From: Synechococcus sp. PROS-9-1
GTDB lineage: Bacteria > Cyanobacteriota > Cyanobacteriia > PCC-6307 > Cyanobiaceae
NCBI RefSeq assembly: GCF_014279775.1
Contig: NZ_CP047961.1
Span: 1,426,001 to 1,490,000 of the forward strand
Direction of reading: 5' to 3'
Length of the DNA stretch: 64,000 bases
Both the position numbers and the translations under genes were made by a program. Shown here one piece after another: positions 57,086 to 64,000 of this stretch (its first letter is position 1; every line of letters begins with the position of its first letter). The notes under the pieces are model-generated. The model saw only the letters and a list, made by a program, of their open reading frames with translations. It was not told the DNA's origin and did no database searches.

Positions 57086-59434
57086 TCAGCCCCGTGCTCC
57101 GCCTGAGACGGTAATCAGTGAACCCTTAGAGGTATTTCCACTGGAACCCGTTACGCGACTTTCAGGCCATTCAGACTGCTCGTTGCGCTTTCGTTCGAAG
57201 GGGGGCATGGCTGCCATCGCGCCAGAGCGACTTGGATTCCGACGACGAGCCGAGACTCCTTCGGTCCCTGTTACGTGTTCACCACGATCCCAGTCATCAC
57301 CAGTGACTTTGGTGGACGAACCTTCACCGGTGACCCGAGAAGCAGGTTCTTGAGCCGCGACTTCAACCTCAGGGGTGGTGGGTTGAAATTGACGTTGGCC
57401 TTGTCGTTGGCTGTGAAGCTCCTGAAATTCGCGATTATCGAATCGGAATTGTTCCGTGCCGGTGATTTTGCCACCGGCCAAATCAAAAGGGCCTGTAATA
57501 CGGCTGCTGTCTTCGTAAGCGGTACCAGTAACGCCTTTGCTGGTCTCACGCTGTTGCTGTGCAGCACGGGCAGGAGAAACCACGCTGAATCGAGTCCAAC
57601 TCGACCCTTCTGGTGATTGCCCATGCGTATCTGTTCCTTGGGGTGCCTCAGCACCACAAGCTGCTGAGAGCTGATCGGAACCGATATAAGGCGTACCGGT
57701 CACAGTTTCACAAGCGCCGCGTTCGCCGCCTGTCATCACTCCTCCAATACCTGGTTGCAGGCCTGTCATCGGGGAGGAAGGTGTACCGGGGCGGACGGGA
57801 GTCCGTTCGCGAATCGCCTGAACGGCTGAGTTACCGCAGTAATTGCCGGCTTGCTCGAGACCTGCGTAGGGCGTTCCTGTTACTGCTTTGCAGCTTCCGG
57901 GCTCATCACCCGTGACCTTTTCGGAACGCCCTGTACGCGTGCCGCTAACAACTTGATTCCGATTGGTGACGCTGAATCCAACCTTGGCAGCTTCTGGATC
58001 GGGCTTCGCTCCGCAAAATGAATTGACCTGTTCTGAACTGATGTATTGATCACCAGTCACTCGATGACAGGATCCGAATTCATCTCCAGTGACATTTGAG
58101 GAACGGCCAACCATCGTGCCGGTCACGCCTGTTCCAGAAAGGGTTTCAGACAGACCAACCTTGGTGGCTGGGCGTCCTTCGGGCAGAGGCTCAGATCCAA
58201 GATATTGATCACCCGTCAGGCTGCGGTTTGCGCCGGCCTCGTTACCAGTGACATTGGAGGCCTGGCCAACCATGACACCACTAATGGGCCTGCCCTGTTG
58301 GCTTTGGCTGTGGCCAACTTTGCGAGGCGAGGGATTCATGCCTCCGCAATAAGCAGCGCTTTGGTTCGCCGAAATGTATTCAGTACCTGTAACGCTTTTG
58401 CAGGTGCCGGGCTCATCCCCAGTCACTTTCTCCGAACGACCAACCTCGTTGCCTGTGACCCGATTGCCATGGCTGGTGGCAGACACACGAACCTTGGCGG
58501 GTGTTGTTGGCGTTGGAGCGCTCTGACAGAAAGTCTGAAAGACCTCTGCACCGAGATATTCAGTACCCGTAATCGATCGACAAGTGCTGGCTTCGTTGCC
58601 CGTCGTCTTGACGGAGCGATTCGCCTGAGTGCCAGTCACAGTCTGGCCTCCAGTGGTCTCTGACTCACCCACCTTCCAGTGAGCATCAGCGGAAGCGGCT
58701 TGCTTGGATCCGTTCCGATTCGGGCCAGTTGGACGTGTGACTCCAGCGCTTTGCTTGCTACGAGCTCCGGACTTCGCACGAAGCTCACGCACTTGCTGAG
58801 CCAGCTCTCGACTGGTGAGGTCAGGATTCGCCTGACGGGCCACTGCAGCAGCGCTTGTAGGTTGTTTACCAGCTGTTTTCCCGTGTTTAGACATCGCATC
58901 ACGACGAGCTAAAACGAGTGCACGGCTCGGATTATCAATGGCACGACGCTTTGGAGCTTTGCTGCGGCGGGAGGGATTTTTGGTTGAAAGATCGACAGAT
59001 ACCGCCTGACGACTCAAGCGCGTTGGCGGTTCAGCTGCAGGGACTGGTGTGGATGTCGTTGTCGATGTATTACGAGCGACCTCAGCTCGATTTCTATCTT
59101 TGGTTGTATCTGCTGATTTCCCACGGCGTGAAAGGGCCTCTCGGCGAGCCAGAACGAGCTCGCGGCTTGGTTGGCTAACGGGTTTCACCCGAGAACGATG
59201 GGACCCTGAAGAAGAGCTCAGTGTTTGATGTCTTGGTCGCTCTGAAGCGACGGGGGTTGCGGCTTGTGAAGGGGCTGCCGCAATTGGATCTGCGTTGGTG
59301 CGCGTCTTACGGGCATCGTCGGCCGACCGAACGCGATTCGCACCTGCTGAAACAGCAACGGATGCCTTTTTGCCAGCAGTGGTGAGAGCCTTACGGCGCT
59401 CGAGTGCTAGTTCGCGACTAGAGAGTCTTGCCAT
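57086..59434 (-). CDS. csoS2: carboxysome assembly scaffold CsoS2
   Basis: Intrinsically disordered 782-residue organiser that binds RuBisCO and shell. Four N-repeats (residues about 4-24, 89-109, 168-188, 206-227) carry the SRELxLxRRxAL...GK pattern; the fourth is degenerate. Six middle repeats (starting about 253, 315, 372, 425, 484 and 552) carry paired VTG motifs and most have two Cys. The third lacks both Cys. The C-terminal region (about 610-782) has further VTG elements and ends with LITVSGGARG. Confidence 0.96.
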   Translation of the reverse strand: MARLSSRELALERRKALTTAGKKASVAVSAGANRVRSADDARKTRTNADPIAAAPSQAATPVASERPRHQTLSSSSGSHRSRVKPVSQPSRELVLARREALSRRGKSADTTKDRNRAEVARNTSTTTSTPVPAAEPPTRLSRQAVSVDLSTKNPSRRSKAPKRRAIDNPSRALVLARRDAMSKHGKTAGKQPTSAAAVARQANPDLTSRELAQQVRELRAKSGARSKQSAGVTRPTGPNRNGSKQAASADAHWKVGESETTGGQTVTGTQANRSVKTTGNEASTCRSITGTEYLGAEVFQTFCQSAPTPTTPAKVRVSATSHGNRVTGNEVGRSEKVTGDEPGTCKSVTGTEYISANQSAAYCGGMNPSPRKVGHSQSQQGRPISGVMVGQASNVTGNEAGANRSLTGDQYLGSEPLPEGRPATKVGLSETLSGTGVTGTMVGRSSNVTGDEFGSCHRVTGDQYISSEQVNSFCGAKPDPEAAKVGFSVTNRNQVVSGTRTGRSEKVTGDEPGSCKAVTGTPYAGLEQAGNYCGNSAVQAIRERTPVRPGTPSSPMTGLQPGIGGVMTGGERGACETVTGTPYIGSDQLSAACGAEAPQGTDTHGQSPEGSSWTRFSVVSPARAAQQQRETSKGVTGTAYEDSSRITGPFDLAGGKITGTEQFRFDNREFQELHSQRQGQRQFQPTTPEVEVAAQEPASRVTGEGSSTKVTGDDWDRGEHVTGTEGVSARRRNPSRSGAMAAMPPFERKRNEQSEWPESRVTGSSGNTSKGSLITVSGGARG

Positions 59435-59463
59435 GTCCGCCCGAGAATGTCGTCGTGAGTTGA

Positions 59464-59478
59464 AGGGAACAAGTCCCT
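59464..59478 (-). other. small hairpin before csoS2
   Basis: AGGGA-ACAAG-TCCCT, a perfect 5-bp stem with a 5-base loop, 29 bases upstream of the csoS2 start. It is weak alone but sits next to a stronger hairpin. Confidence 0.35.
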
Positions 59479-59490
59479 ACAGGAATTGTT

Positions 59491-59513
59491 GAGCCCTGAT
59501 CTAGTCAGGGCTC
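59491..59513 (-). other. perfect 9-bp hairpin between cbbS and csoS2
   Basis: GAGCCCTGA (59491-59499) and TCAGGGCTC (59505-59513) flank a 5-base loop, 21 bases after the cbbS stop. On the minus strand no T-run follows, so it is more likely a processing or 3'-end stabilising structure for cbbLS mRNA, or a leaky terminator. Confidence 0.55.
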
Positions 59514-59533
59514 GAAATCGTGAAGCCGAAGGA

Positions 59534-59875
59534 TCAACGTCCTTCGAAAACCACGAAGCAGGAACCTTGGCCCTGGGTGTAGGCGTCGTAGCCAACGATG
59601 CGAACGTGATGGTCGGGGTATGCACGATGGCAAGCCTCGAGTTCACTCACAACAACGTTGAGGTCCTTCTCACCGAAGAAGGGGAGCTTCCAATAGGACC
59701 AGTAAGTGGCCATGGAATTGGAAGGGTGGACGTGCTCAACGAGCGGGCTCCAACCTTGGGCAATGATGTAGGCGATCTGGTCATAGATCTCGTCCTGAGT
59801 CATCGGCGGAAGGAAGCCGAATGTCTCCAGGGTGGCGACTGTTTGGTAGTCACCCACGGTGCTCTGAAAAGGCAT
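59534..59875 (-). CDS. cbbS: RuBisCO small subunit, form IA
   Basis: A 113-residue small subunit of ribulose bisphosphate carboxylase. Landmarks are TLETFGFLPPMTQDEIYDQIAYIIAQGW, WSYWKLPFFGE and CHRAYPDHHVRIVGYDAYTQGQGSCFVVF. ATG 59875 matches the usual MPFQSTVG start; GTG 59884 adds three residues. It lies 101 bases after cbbL with hairpins in between. Confidence 0.96.
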   Translation of the reverse strand: MPFQSTVGDYQTVATLETFGFLPPMTQDEIYDQIAYIIAQGWSPLVEHVHPSNSMATYWSYWKLPFFGEKDLNVVVSELEACHRAYPDHHVRIVGYDAYTQGQGSCFVVFEGR

Positions 59876-59888
59876 GGGGATCACGCTT

Positions 59889-59924
59889 AAAAAAATGGTT
59901 TGGCCGGATCAAATTTTTCCGGCC
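59889..59924 (-). terminator. terminator-like hairpin between cbbL and cbbS
   Basis: On the minus strand GGCCGG and CCGGCC (59919-59924 and 59902-59907) pair perfectly over an 11-base A/T loop, followed 6 bases later by seven T residues (59895-59889). This is the form of an intrinsic terminator, placed 14 bases before the cbbS start. It may act as an attenuator or RNA-processing block. Confidence 0.5.
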
Positions 59925-59949
59925 GGAGTCATATCGAGGTTCGGTTAAA

Positions 59950-59966
59950 GGGTGAACAAGTCACCC
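59950..59966 (-). other. hairpin immediately after cbbL
   Basis: GGGTGA-ACAAG-TCACCC, a perfect 6-bp stem, lies 10 bases downstream of the cbbL stop. With the second hairpin at 59889-59924 it fills most of the cbbL-cbbS gap. It may stabilise the cbbL 3' end. Confidence 0.45.
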
Positions 59967-59976
59967 CTTGCACCGA

Positions 59977-61389
59977 TCACTGAACGTCGAGCTTGTCGAC
60001 GGTGTCGAACTCAAACTTGATCTCCTTCCAGGTCTCGAGAGCGATGGCCAGCTCAGGGCTGTGCTTACCGGCTTCCATAAGGATGTCGCGGCTTTCTTTC
60101 TCGATCTCACGACCAGCGTTGCGTGCCTTAACGCAGGCCTCGAGGGCCACACGGTTGGCAGCAGCACCAGCTGCGGAGCCCCAGGGGTGACCGTGGGTAC
60201 CACCACCGAACTGAAGGACGGAGTCGTCTCCGAAGATGGCAACCAGTGCTGGCATGTGCCATACGTGGATACCGCCGGAAGCAACGGCGAACACACCAGG
60301 CATGGAACCCCAGTCCTGATCGAAGAAGTTGCCGCGGCTGCGATCTTCAGGAACGAAGGATTCGCGCAGTTGGTCGATATAGCCGAGGGTGGTCTGACGA
60401 TCACCTTCCAACTTGCCGACCACGGTGCCGGTGTGGAGTTGGTCACCACCTGACAAACGCAAACACTTGGCGAGTACGCGGAAGTGAATGCCGTGCTTGG
60501 GATGACGGTCAATCACAGCGTGCATCGCACGGTGAATGTGGAGCAGCATGCCGTTCTTACGACACCACTTCGACAAACCGGTGTTGGCTGTGAAGCCACC
60601 AGTGATGAAGTCGTGCATGATGATCGGCTGGTTGAGTTCTTTAGCGAACTCAGCGCGCTCGTACATCTCTTCGGGGGTGTTAGCAGTCACGTTGAGGTAG
60701 TGACCCTTGCGCTCGCCCGTTTCCTGTTCAGCAATCTTGATAGCTTCCGCAACGAACTCGAAGCGGTTCTGCCAGCGCTGGAAAGGCTGAGAGTTGATGT
60801 TCTCGTCGTCTTTGGTGAAGTCCAGACCGCCGCGAAGGCACTCATAGACAACACGGCCATAGTTCTTACCGCTCAAGCCAAGCTTTGGCTTGATGGTGCA
60901 ACCCAGAAGAGGGCGGCCGTACTTGTTCATCCGGTCACGCTCAACGGCAATACCGTTTGGCGGGCCTGCGCAGCACTTGATGAACGCAATCGGGAAGCGA
61001 ATATCTTCCAGACGCAGGTGGCGCAGAGCTTTGAATCCGAACACGTTGCCGACCAGAGAGGTCAGAACGTTGGTGATTGAACCCTCTTCGAACAGGTCGA
61101 GGGGATAAGCGATGAAGGCATAGAACGCCTCCTTGTCACCAGGAACGTCTTCGATGCGGTAGCAACGCCCTTTGTAGAAGTCGAGGTCGGTGAGGAGCTC
61201 GGACCACACAGTGGACCAGGTACCAGTTGAAGATTCAGCGGCAACAGCAGCTGCAACTTCTTCTTTAGGAACACCTTCTTGGCCGGTGCATTTAAAGCAT
61301 GCCAGCAGGTCGGTGTCTAGGGGAACGTAATCAGGAGTCCAGTAAGTGTCTCTGTACTCCTTGACGCCAGCGTCGTACTTCTTGCTCAT
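59977..61389 (-). CDS. cbbL: RuBisCO large subunit, form IA
   Basis: Carboxylates ribulose 1,5-bisphosphate. The 470-residue subunit has [15 protein letters not shown] (catalytic Lys), [17 protein letters not shown] (carbamylated Lys with Asp and Glu metal ligands), the loop-6 region and [15 protein letters not shown]. The short N-terminus and cso context define form IA. The start codon is 67 bases after the csoS1 stop. Confidence 0.98.
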   Translation of the reverse strand: MSKKYDAGVKEYRDTYWTPDYVPLDTDLLACFKCTGQEGVPKEEVAAAVAAESSTGTWSTVWSELLTDLDFYKGRCYRIEDVPGDKEAFYAFIAYPLDLFEEGSITNVLTSLVGNVFGFKALRHLRLEDIRFPIAFIKCCAGPPNGIAVERDRMNKYGRPLLGCTIKPKLGLSGKNYGRVVYECLRGGLDFTKDDENINSQPFQRWQNRFEFVAEAIKIAEQETGERKGHYLNVTANTPEEMYERAEFAKELNQPIIMHDFITGGFTANTGLSKWCRKNGMLLHIHRAMHAVIDRHPKHGIHFRVLAKCLRLSGGDQLHTGTVVGKLEGDRQTTLGYIDQLRESFVPEDRSRGNFFDQDWGSMPGVFAVASGGIHVWHMPALVAIFGDDSVLQFGGGTHGHPWGSAAGAAANRVALEACVKARNAGREIEKESRDILMEAGKHSPELAIALETWKEIKFEFDTVDKLDVQ

Positions 61390-61428
61390 GGATTAATCCG
61401 TTAAGTCGGGTAGGGAAATGAGAGGCTC

Positions 61429-61445
61429 AACCCCATCAGGGGGTT
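61429..61445 (-). other. hairpin between csoS1 and cbbL
   Basis: AACCCC and GGGGTT form a 6-bp stem with a 5-base loop, 11 bases after the csoS1 stop and 39 before cbbL. No T-run follows on the minus strand. It is a plausible processing or stability element in the csoS1-cbbL transcript. Confidence 0.4.
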
Positions 61446-61456
61446 AACAGCTGATC

Positions 61457-61768
61457 TCAGTCCTTCTGTCCGAGGAAGTTGCCGTTGCCAAGTGCTGGCT
61501 CAACTTCGCGATGAGGGCGAGCAATGATGTGCGCCGCTACGAGGCCGTCGCCGACACGTTCGCAAGCGTCTGCACCTGCACGCACTGCCGCGTTCACTGC
61601 ACCAGTTTCGCCACGCACCAAAACGGTGACGTAGCCACCGCCGACAAATTCACGACCAATCAGGCGCACTTCAGCAGCCTTGGTCATTGCATCAGCTGCT
61701 TCGATCGCTGGGACCAGGCCGCGTGTCTCGATCATGCCGAGAGCGATACCCATGGTTTCGTTAGCCAT
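61457..61768 (-). CDS. csoS1: carboxysome shell hexamer protein CsoS1
   Basis: A 103-residue BMC-domain protein, the main facet tile of the alpha-carboxysome shell. It contains IALGMIETRGLVPAIEAADAM, GGGYVTVLVRGETGAVNAAV (pore loop region) and VGDGLVAAHIIARPHREVEPAL. It is the first gene of the long minus-strand carbon-fixation operon, so its upstream region carries the main promoter. Confidence 0.97.
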   Translation of the reverse strand: MANETMGIALGMIETRGLVPAIEAADAMTKAAEVRLIGREFVGGGYVTVLVRGETGAVNAAVRAGADACERVGDGLVAAHIIARPHREVEPALGNGNFLGQKD

Positions 61769-61787
61769 TGCCTACCGAGTAAGGGGG

Positions 61788-61798
61788 GTGGAATGTTC
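61788..61798 (+). repeat. direct repeat GTGGAATGTTC, copy 1
   Basis: GTGGAATGTTC followed by GCCCAG, 19 bases upstream of the csoS1 start. Copy 2 is at 62019-62029 in the same orientation, followed by AACCCAG. The spacing between starts is 231 bases. Confidence 0.6.
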
Positions 61799-61895
61799 GC
61801 CCAGGACATTGGTCTGCCAGAGGGCAACTCGTCAAGCGGTTTGGGCTCTTTTCAAGATCATTGTCCATACTGAACCTCATAAGCATTACTGATCA

Positions 61896-61966
61896 CCCTT
61901 GCCCGCACTGATCTGAAGCCCTGTGCGGGTTCGGGTGAGCACACCAACACAAGCGGTGGGCAAGGG
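61896..61966. repeat. overlapping inverted repeats upstream of the cso operon
   Basis: CCCTTGCCC (61896-61904) is inverted exactly as GGGCAAGGG (61958-61966). Within this, CCCGCAC (61902-61908) is inverted as GTGCGGG (61923-61929). The two stems share bases 61902-61904 and so could be mutually exclusive folds. Confidence 0.6.
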
Positions 61967-62018
61967 AGGTCAAACCCCATATCTTTTCCCTCGAAGCAAA
62001 GTTTTTCGCGCAAGCGGA

Positions 62019-62029
62019 GTGGAATGTTC
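62019..62029 (+). repeat. direct repeat GTGGAATGTTC, copy 2
   Basis: Second copy, followed by AACCCAG, 57 bases before the ATG 62087 candidate start of rdgB. See copy 1 at 61788-61798. Confidence 0.6.
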
Positions 62030-62110
62030 AACCCAGCTGAGCTTCATTTTCGAATCTGATCGATATTTTTACCCTTACCCCACACAATGGGACTCACTCG
62101 ACCCCCTTCA

Positions 62111-62689
62111 GTGCTCACACTGACGATTGCTAGCGGCAATCCAAGCAAAGTTGCTGAAATTGAGGCGATGCTCGGGCCTCTCCCACTCATGGTGGTGCGC
62201 CAACCTTCAGAGCTCGATGTTGAAGAGACTGGTACGTCCTATCTCGAAAACGCTCTGCTCAAGGCTTCTGCCGCCGCACAACTCACAGGGACCTGGTCTC
62301 TGGCAGATGATTCCGGGCTAGAGGTTGATGCCCTTAATGGGGCTCCTGGCCTCTACACAGCACGCCTCGCGCCCACGGACGACGAAAAGATCTCCAAGTT
62401 GCTGCGGTCCATGGCTGATCAGCCTTATCGCAGCGCTCGTTTCCGCAGCGCCATGGTGCTTTGTTCCCCAGATGGAACCTCGATTGAAAGCTCGGAAGGG
62501 ATTTGTTGGGGTGAACTACTCAAATCTGCTGCCTACCCAGGTGGTGGCCTGGAGTCACTCTTCTGGCTTCGCGAAACACGATGCAGCTACGGCGAAATGA
62601 CAGCGGCTCAACTCAGTCGGCTTGGCAGCCGCGGAAAAGCAGCCAGAGAAATGGCTCCTCGCTTACGTCAGCAATTAGGTGTTCGTTGA
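62111..62689 (+). CDS. rdgB: non-canonical purine NTP diphosphatase (HAM1/RdgB)
   Basis: Hydrolyses ITP, dITP and XTP to monophosphates, cleaning the nucleotide pool. It is 192 residues from GTG 62111; ATG 62087 would add eight. The N-terminal motif is IASGNPSKVAEIEAML. Others are SLADDSGLEVDALNGAPGLYTAR, then GICWGELL and the C-terminal RLGSRGKAAREM. Its position between csoS1 and csoS1D is typical of marine picocyanobacteria as I recall them. Confidence 0.95.
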   Translation: MLTLTIASGNPSKVAEIEAMLGPLPLMVVRQPSELDVEETGTSYLENALLKASAAAQLTGTWSLADDSGLEVDALNGAPGLYTARLAPTDDEKISKLLRSMADQPYRSARFRSAMVLCSPDGTSIESSEGICWGELLKSAAYPGGGLESLFWLRETRCSYGEMTAAQLSRLGSRGKAAREMAPRLRQQLGVR

Positions 62690-62731
62690 GCACCACTTCG
62701 ATCGTGAAAGTGGATCAGCCGGCTAACCCCT

Positions 62732-63517
62732 TCACCTTGCCGAACAATTGCGATTGATCGTTTCAATCGCGCGCATCGCCGCAGCCGCAGCCTCTTCAAC
62801 ATCACCTTCTCTCCCCGCAAGGGTGAGACGTCCAAACGCCCCAACCGCTTTCACATCCACCAACGTGATGTTCGAGGACTTTTCAGCTTCATTCGCAGCA
62901 ATCAAAACGTAGCCAGCAGGCTCTGTTTCGAGAATGAACATGCTCATTCCTGCTTCGATCATCGATCCCCTGCGGTTCAAACGATTGATGAGGACGGCAT
63001 GATCAGGGGTGATGGCACGAATCACTTCTGTCCAACTGACATCGGCAGGTGTTCGTCGTTCAATCGCACTGCCAATCGCTTCAAGGACCACATCACCAGA
63101 GTGGATCACCGTGCTCTGGTCTCGGTGATAGAGAGCCATGGAGCCAAAGGCACGCTCAACCACCATTTGGCCAAGACGCACATTGCTGGCCTTGAGAGCA
63201 ATATCTGTGACTCGATGCACCGCCATCCCTGGGGAGACTTCCATCCAGAGACAGGCATCACCTGGGATCGGCAAAAAACCCTGACTCACCGTGCCCATAT
63301 AGGCAGCGAGTTGGGGTTGAAGAGAGTCGAGAAAGACATAAGTGCGCAGCTCAATGGACTGCACATGGCTGTTTTGTCTCAACAGCCGTGGGGATTCGCT
63401 GTCGGTGGTGACAACACAGCTAGCTCCACTCGCCGAGGTATGCACCTCAGTTCCGGTGACGAGAGCGCTTCCGCCTACTCGCCGCTCCCGGGCATCGAAG
63501 CTGGCGAAGCGATTCAT
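62732..63517 (-). CDS. csoS1D: carboxysome shell trimer protein CsoS1D
   Basis: A 261-residue tandem-BMC shell protein. An N-terminal extension (residues 1-50) precedes two related BMC domains, about 55-150 and 155-261. The second ends with ALINR-type and [26 protein letters not shown]. By family, CsoS1D trimers stack and have a gated large pore for metabolites such as ribulose bisphosphate. It is transcribed towards rdgB and convergent with it, separate from the main cso operon. Confidence 0.93.
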   Translation of the reverse strand: MNRFASFDARERRVGGSALVTGTEVHTSASGASCVVTTDSESPRLLRQNSHVQSIELRTYVFLDSLQPQLAAYMGTVSQGFLPIPGDACLWMEVSPGMAVHRVTDIALKASNVRLGQMVVERAFGSMALYHRDQSTVIHSGDVVLEAIGSAIERRTPADVSWTEVIRAITPDHAVLINRLNRRGSMIEAGMSMFILETEPAGYVLIAANEAEKSSNITLVDVKAVGAFGRLTLAGREGDVEEAAAAAMRAIETINRNCSAR

Positions 63518-63613
63518 TGCGGCGATGTTACCGGAAGGAAGCTCACAAAATGCGTCTCACGACTTGCATCAACCAACGGAACCGATACCGTCCGCGCAAA
63601 TCGGGAGTGCAGC

Positions 63614-64000
63614 ATGGCAGCCAATCAAACCCATAGCCCAGAAACAACCTCCTTGAGTTCTGAGCTCAGCGCCGAGCAAGCTCTGGGAATGATCGGAATG
63701 GGCTTAATGCAAAAGCTCAATCAGGAAGGCCCCGGTCGTTGGATTTGGAGCGATGCTGAGGATGGTGGTGCTGCCAATCTTGTTGAGCTGCGCCAGAGAC
63801 TCGAACTGACATCTCTTGCGATTAAGACAGGGGCTCCGTTGAGTACGGCGGAAGTTACCCAATTGATTGGGATCCGACCAGGTTCGGAACAAGTTGAAAG
63901 AGGAGGCGTTCGCGCCACACGTTTGAGCAGAAACGTGTGGCGTCTAACCCAAATCGGCATGGATTCATCTCAGTCAACAAGTGGATTCGGAGACGATCGT
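63614..64000 (+). CDS. hypothetical protein next to csoS1D, 3' partial
   Basis: The frame from ATG 63614 stays open for 129 codons to the window end. It begins with a Ser/Thr-rich stretch, then a helix (LSAEQALGMIGMGLMQKLNQ), GPGRWIWSDAEDGG, and a region resembling a small winged helix (LSTAEVTQLIGIRPGSEQVERGGVRATRLSRNVWRLTQ). No family is recognised. It is divergent from csoS1D, 96 bases away. Confidence 0.6.
   Translation, partial: MAANQTHSPETTSLSSELSAEQALGMIGMGLMQKLNQEGPGRWIWSDAEDGGAANLVELRQRLELTSLAIKTGAPLSTAEVTQLIGIRPGSEQVERGGVRATRLSRNVWRLTQIGMDSSQSTSGFGDDR

Larger units (their letters stand above)
61769..62110. other. csoS1-rdgB divergent intergenic region
   Basis: About 340 bases without a gene, holding promoters for the cso operon (minus) and rdgB (plus). 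It contains an imperfectly extended 11-base direct repeat near both ends and overlapping inverted repeats at 61896-61966. No confident -10 or -35 assignment was possible by eye. Confidence 0.6.

Noticed and set aside
57086-59434. Tandem repeats in csoS2 as a CRISPR-like or satellite array
   Set aside because: The repeats are in frame, imperfect at DNA level, and encode the known CsoS2 repeat modules.
57086-59434. Programmed frameshift making a short CsoS2 form
   Set aside because: A frameshift is known in some proteobacterial csoS2 genes, but I could not identify a convincing slippery site and downstream structure here by eye, so no claim is made.
59968-60453. 161-residue plus-strand open frame opposite cbbL
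   Set aside because: Caused by strong codon bias of cbbL; no start signal or family.

Overview
The window looks like a chromosome segment of a marine alpha-cyanobacterium, most likely a Synechococcus of the oceanic picocyanobacterial group. The evidence is gene content: form IA RuBisCO with an alpha-type (cso) carboxysome, plastocyanin and cytochrome c6, NdhL, Ycf51, two Nif11-domain proteins, and several small proteins of cyanobacterial DUF families. No rRNA gene, insertion sequence, prophage or CRISPR array was seen. Genes are densely packed, with many 4-base ATGA overlaps and several convergent genes that overlap at their ends.

Layout. 1-20.7 kb: housekeeping and metabolic genes. These are a 5'-truncated oligopeptidase, a lipase-like hydrolase with folB and proA, a ROK sugar kinase, a very large TamB-like protein, Ycf51, a CocE-type hydrolase, glgB, hemE, and the electron-carrier pair petE-petJ followed by a Nif11 gene. 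A looser stretch of small hypothetical genes (18.8-20.7 kb) follows. 20.8-31.5 kb: clpB, a pterin-synthase-like gene, hisIE, a matrixin-like metalloprotease, a group 2 sigma factor, small conserved genes, a Nif11-cupin fusion, a second c6-type cytochrome, the ndhL-DUF3007-trpA operon and tRNA-Leu(UAA). 31.7-48.2 kb: pyrC abutting the bicarbonate transporter gene bicA, a cation/calcium antiporter, glutathione reductase, dnaA, an HtrA-type protease followed by two glycosyltransferases, ABC transporters, hisG, gloB and ridA.

48-64 kb is the most coherent region, a carbon-concentrating and carbon-fixing island. On the minus strand the transcription order is csoS1, cbbL, cbbS, csoS2, csoSCA, csoS4A, csoS4B, an extended-shell gene (csoS1E-like), ndhF4, ndhD4 and chpX. 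After a 294-base gap come an acRAF-like RuBisCO assembly factor and the RuBisCO activase gene cbbX. A separate minus-strand csoS1D lies beyond rdgB. Together with bicA this gives bicarbonate uptake, CO2 hydration at a specialised NDH-1 complex, a carboxysome shell with carbonic anhydrase, RuBisCO, and RuBisCO assembly and repair.

I found no wholly unknown multi-gene system. The observations most worth following are: a RuBisCO-binding-type repeat at the N-terminus of the carboxysomal carbonic anhydrase that closely matches the first repeat of CsoS2; a shell protein with an 84-residue basic extension; hairpins at the RuBisCO gene junctions, one terminator-like; paired repeats in the csoS1-rdgB intergenic region; the Nif11-cupin fusion; and the zero-spacing bicA-pyrC pair.
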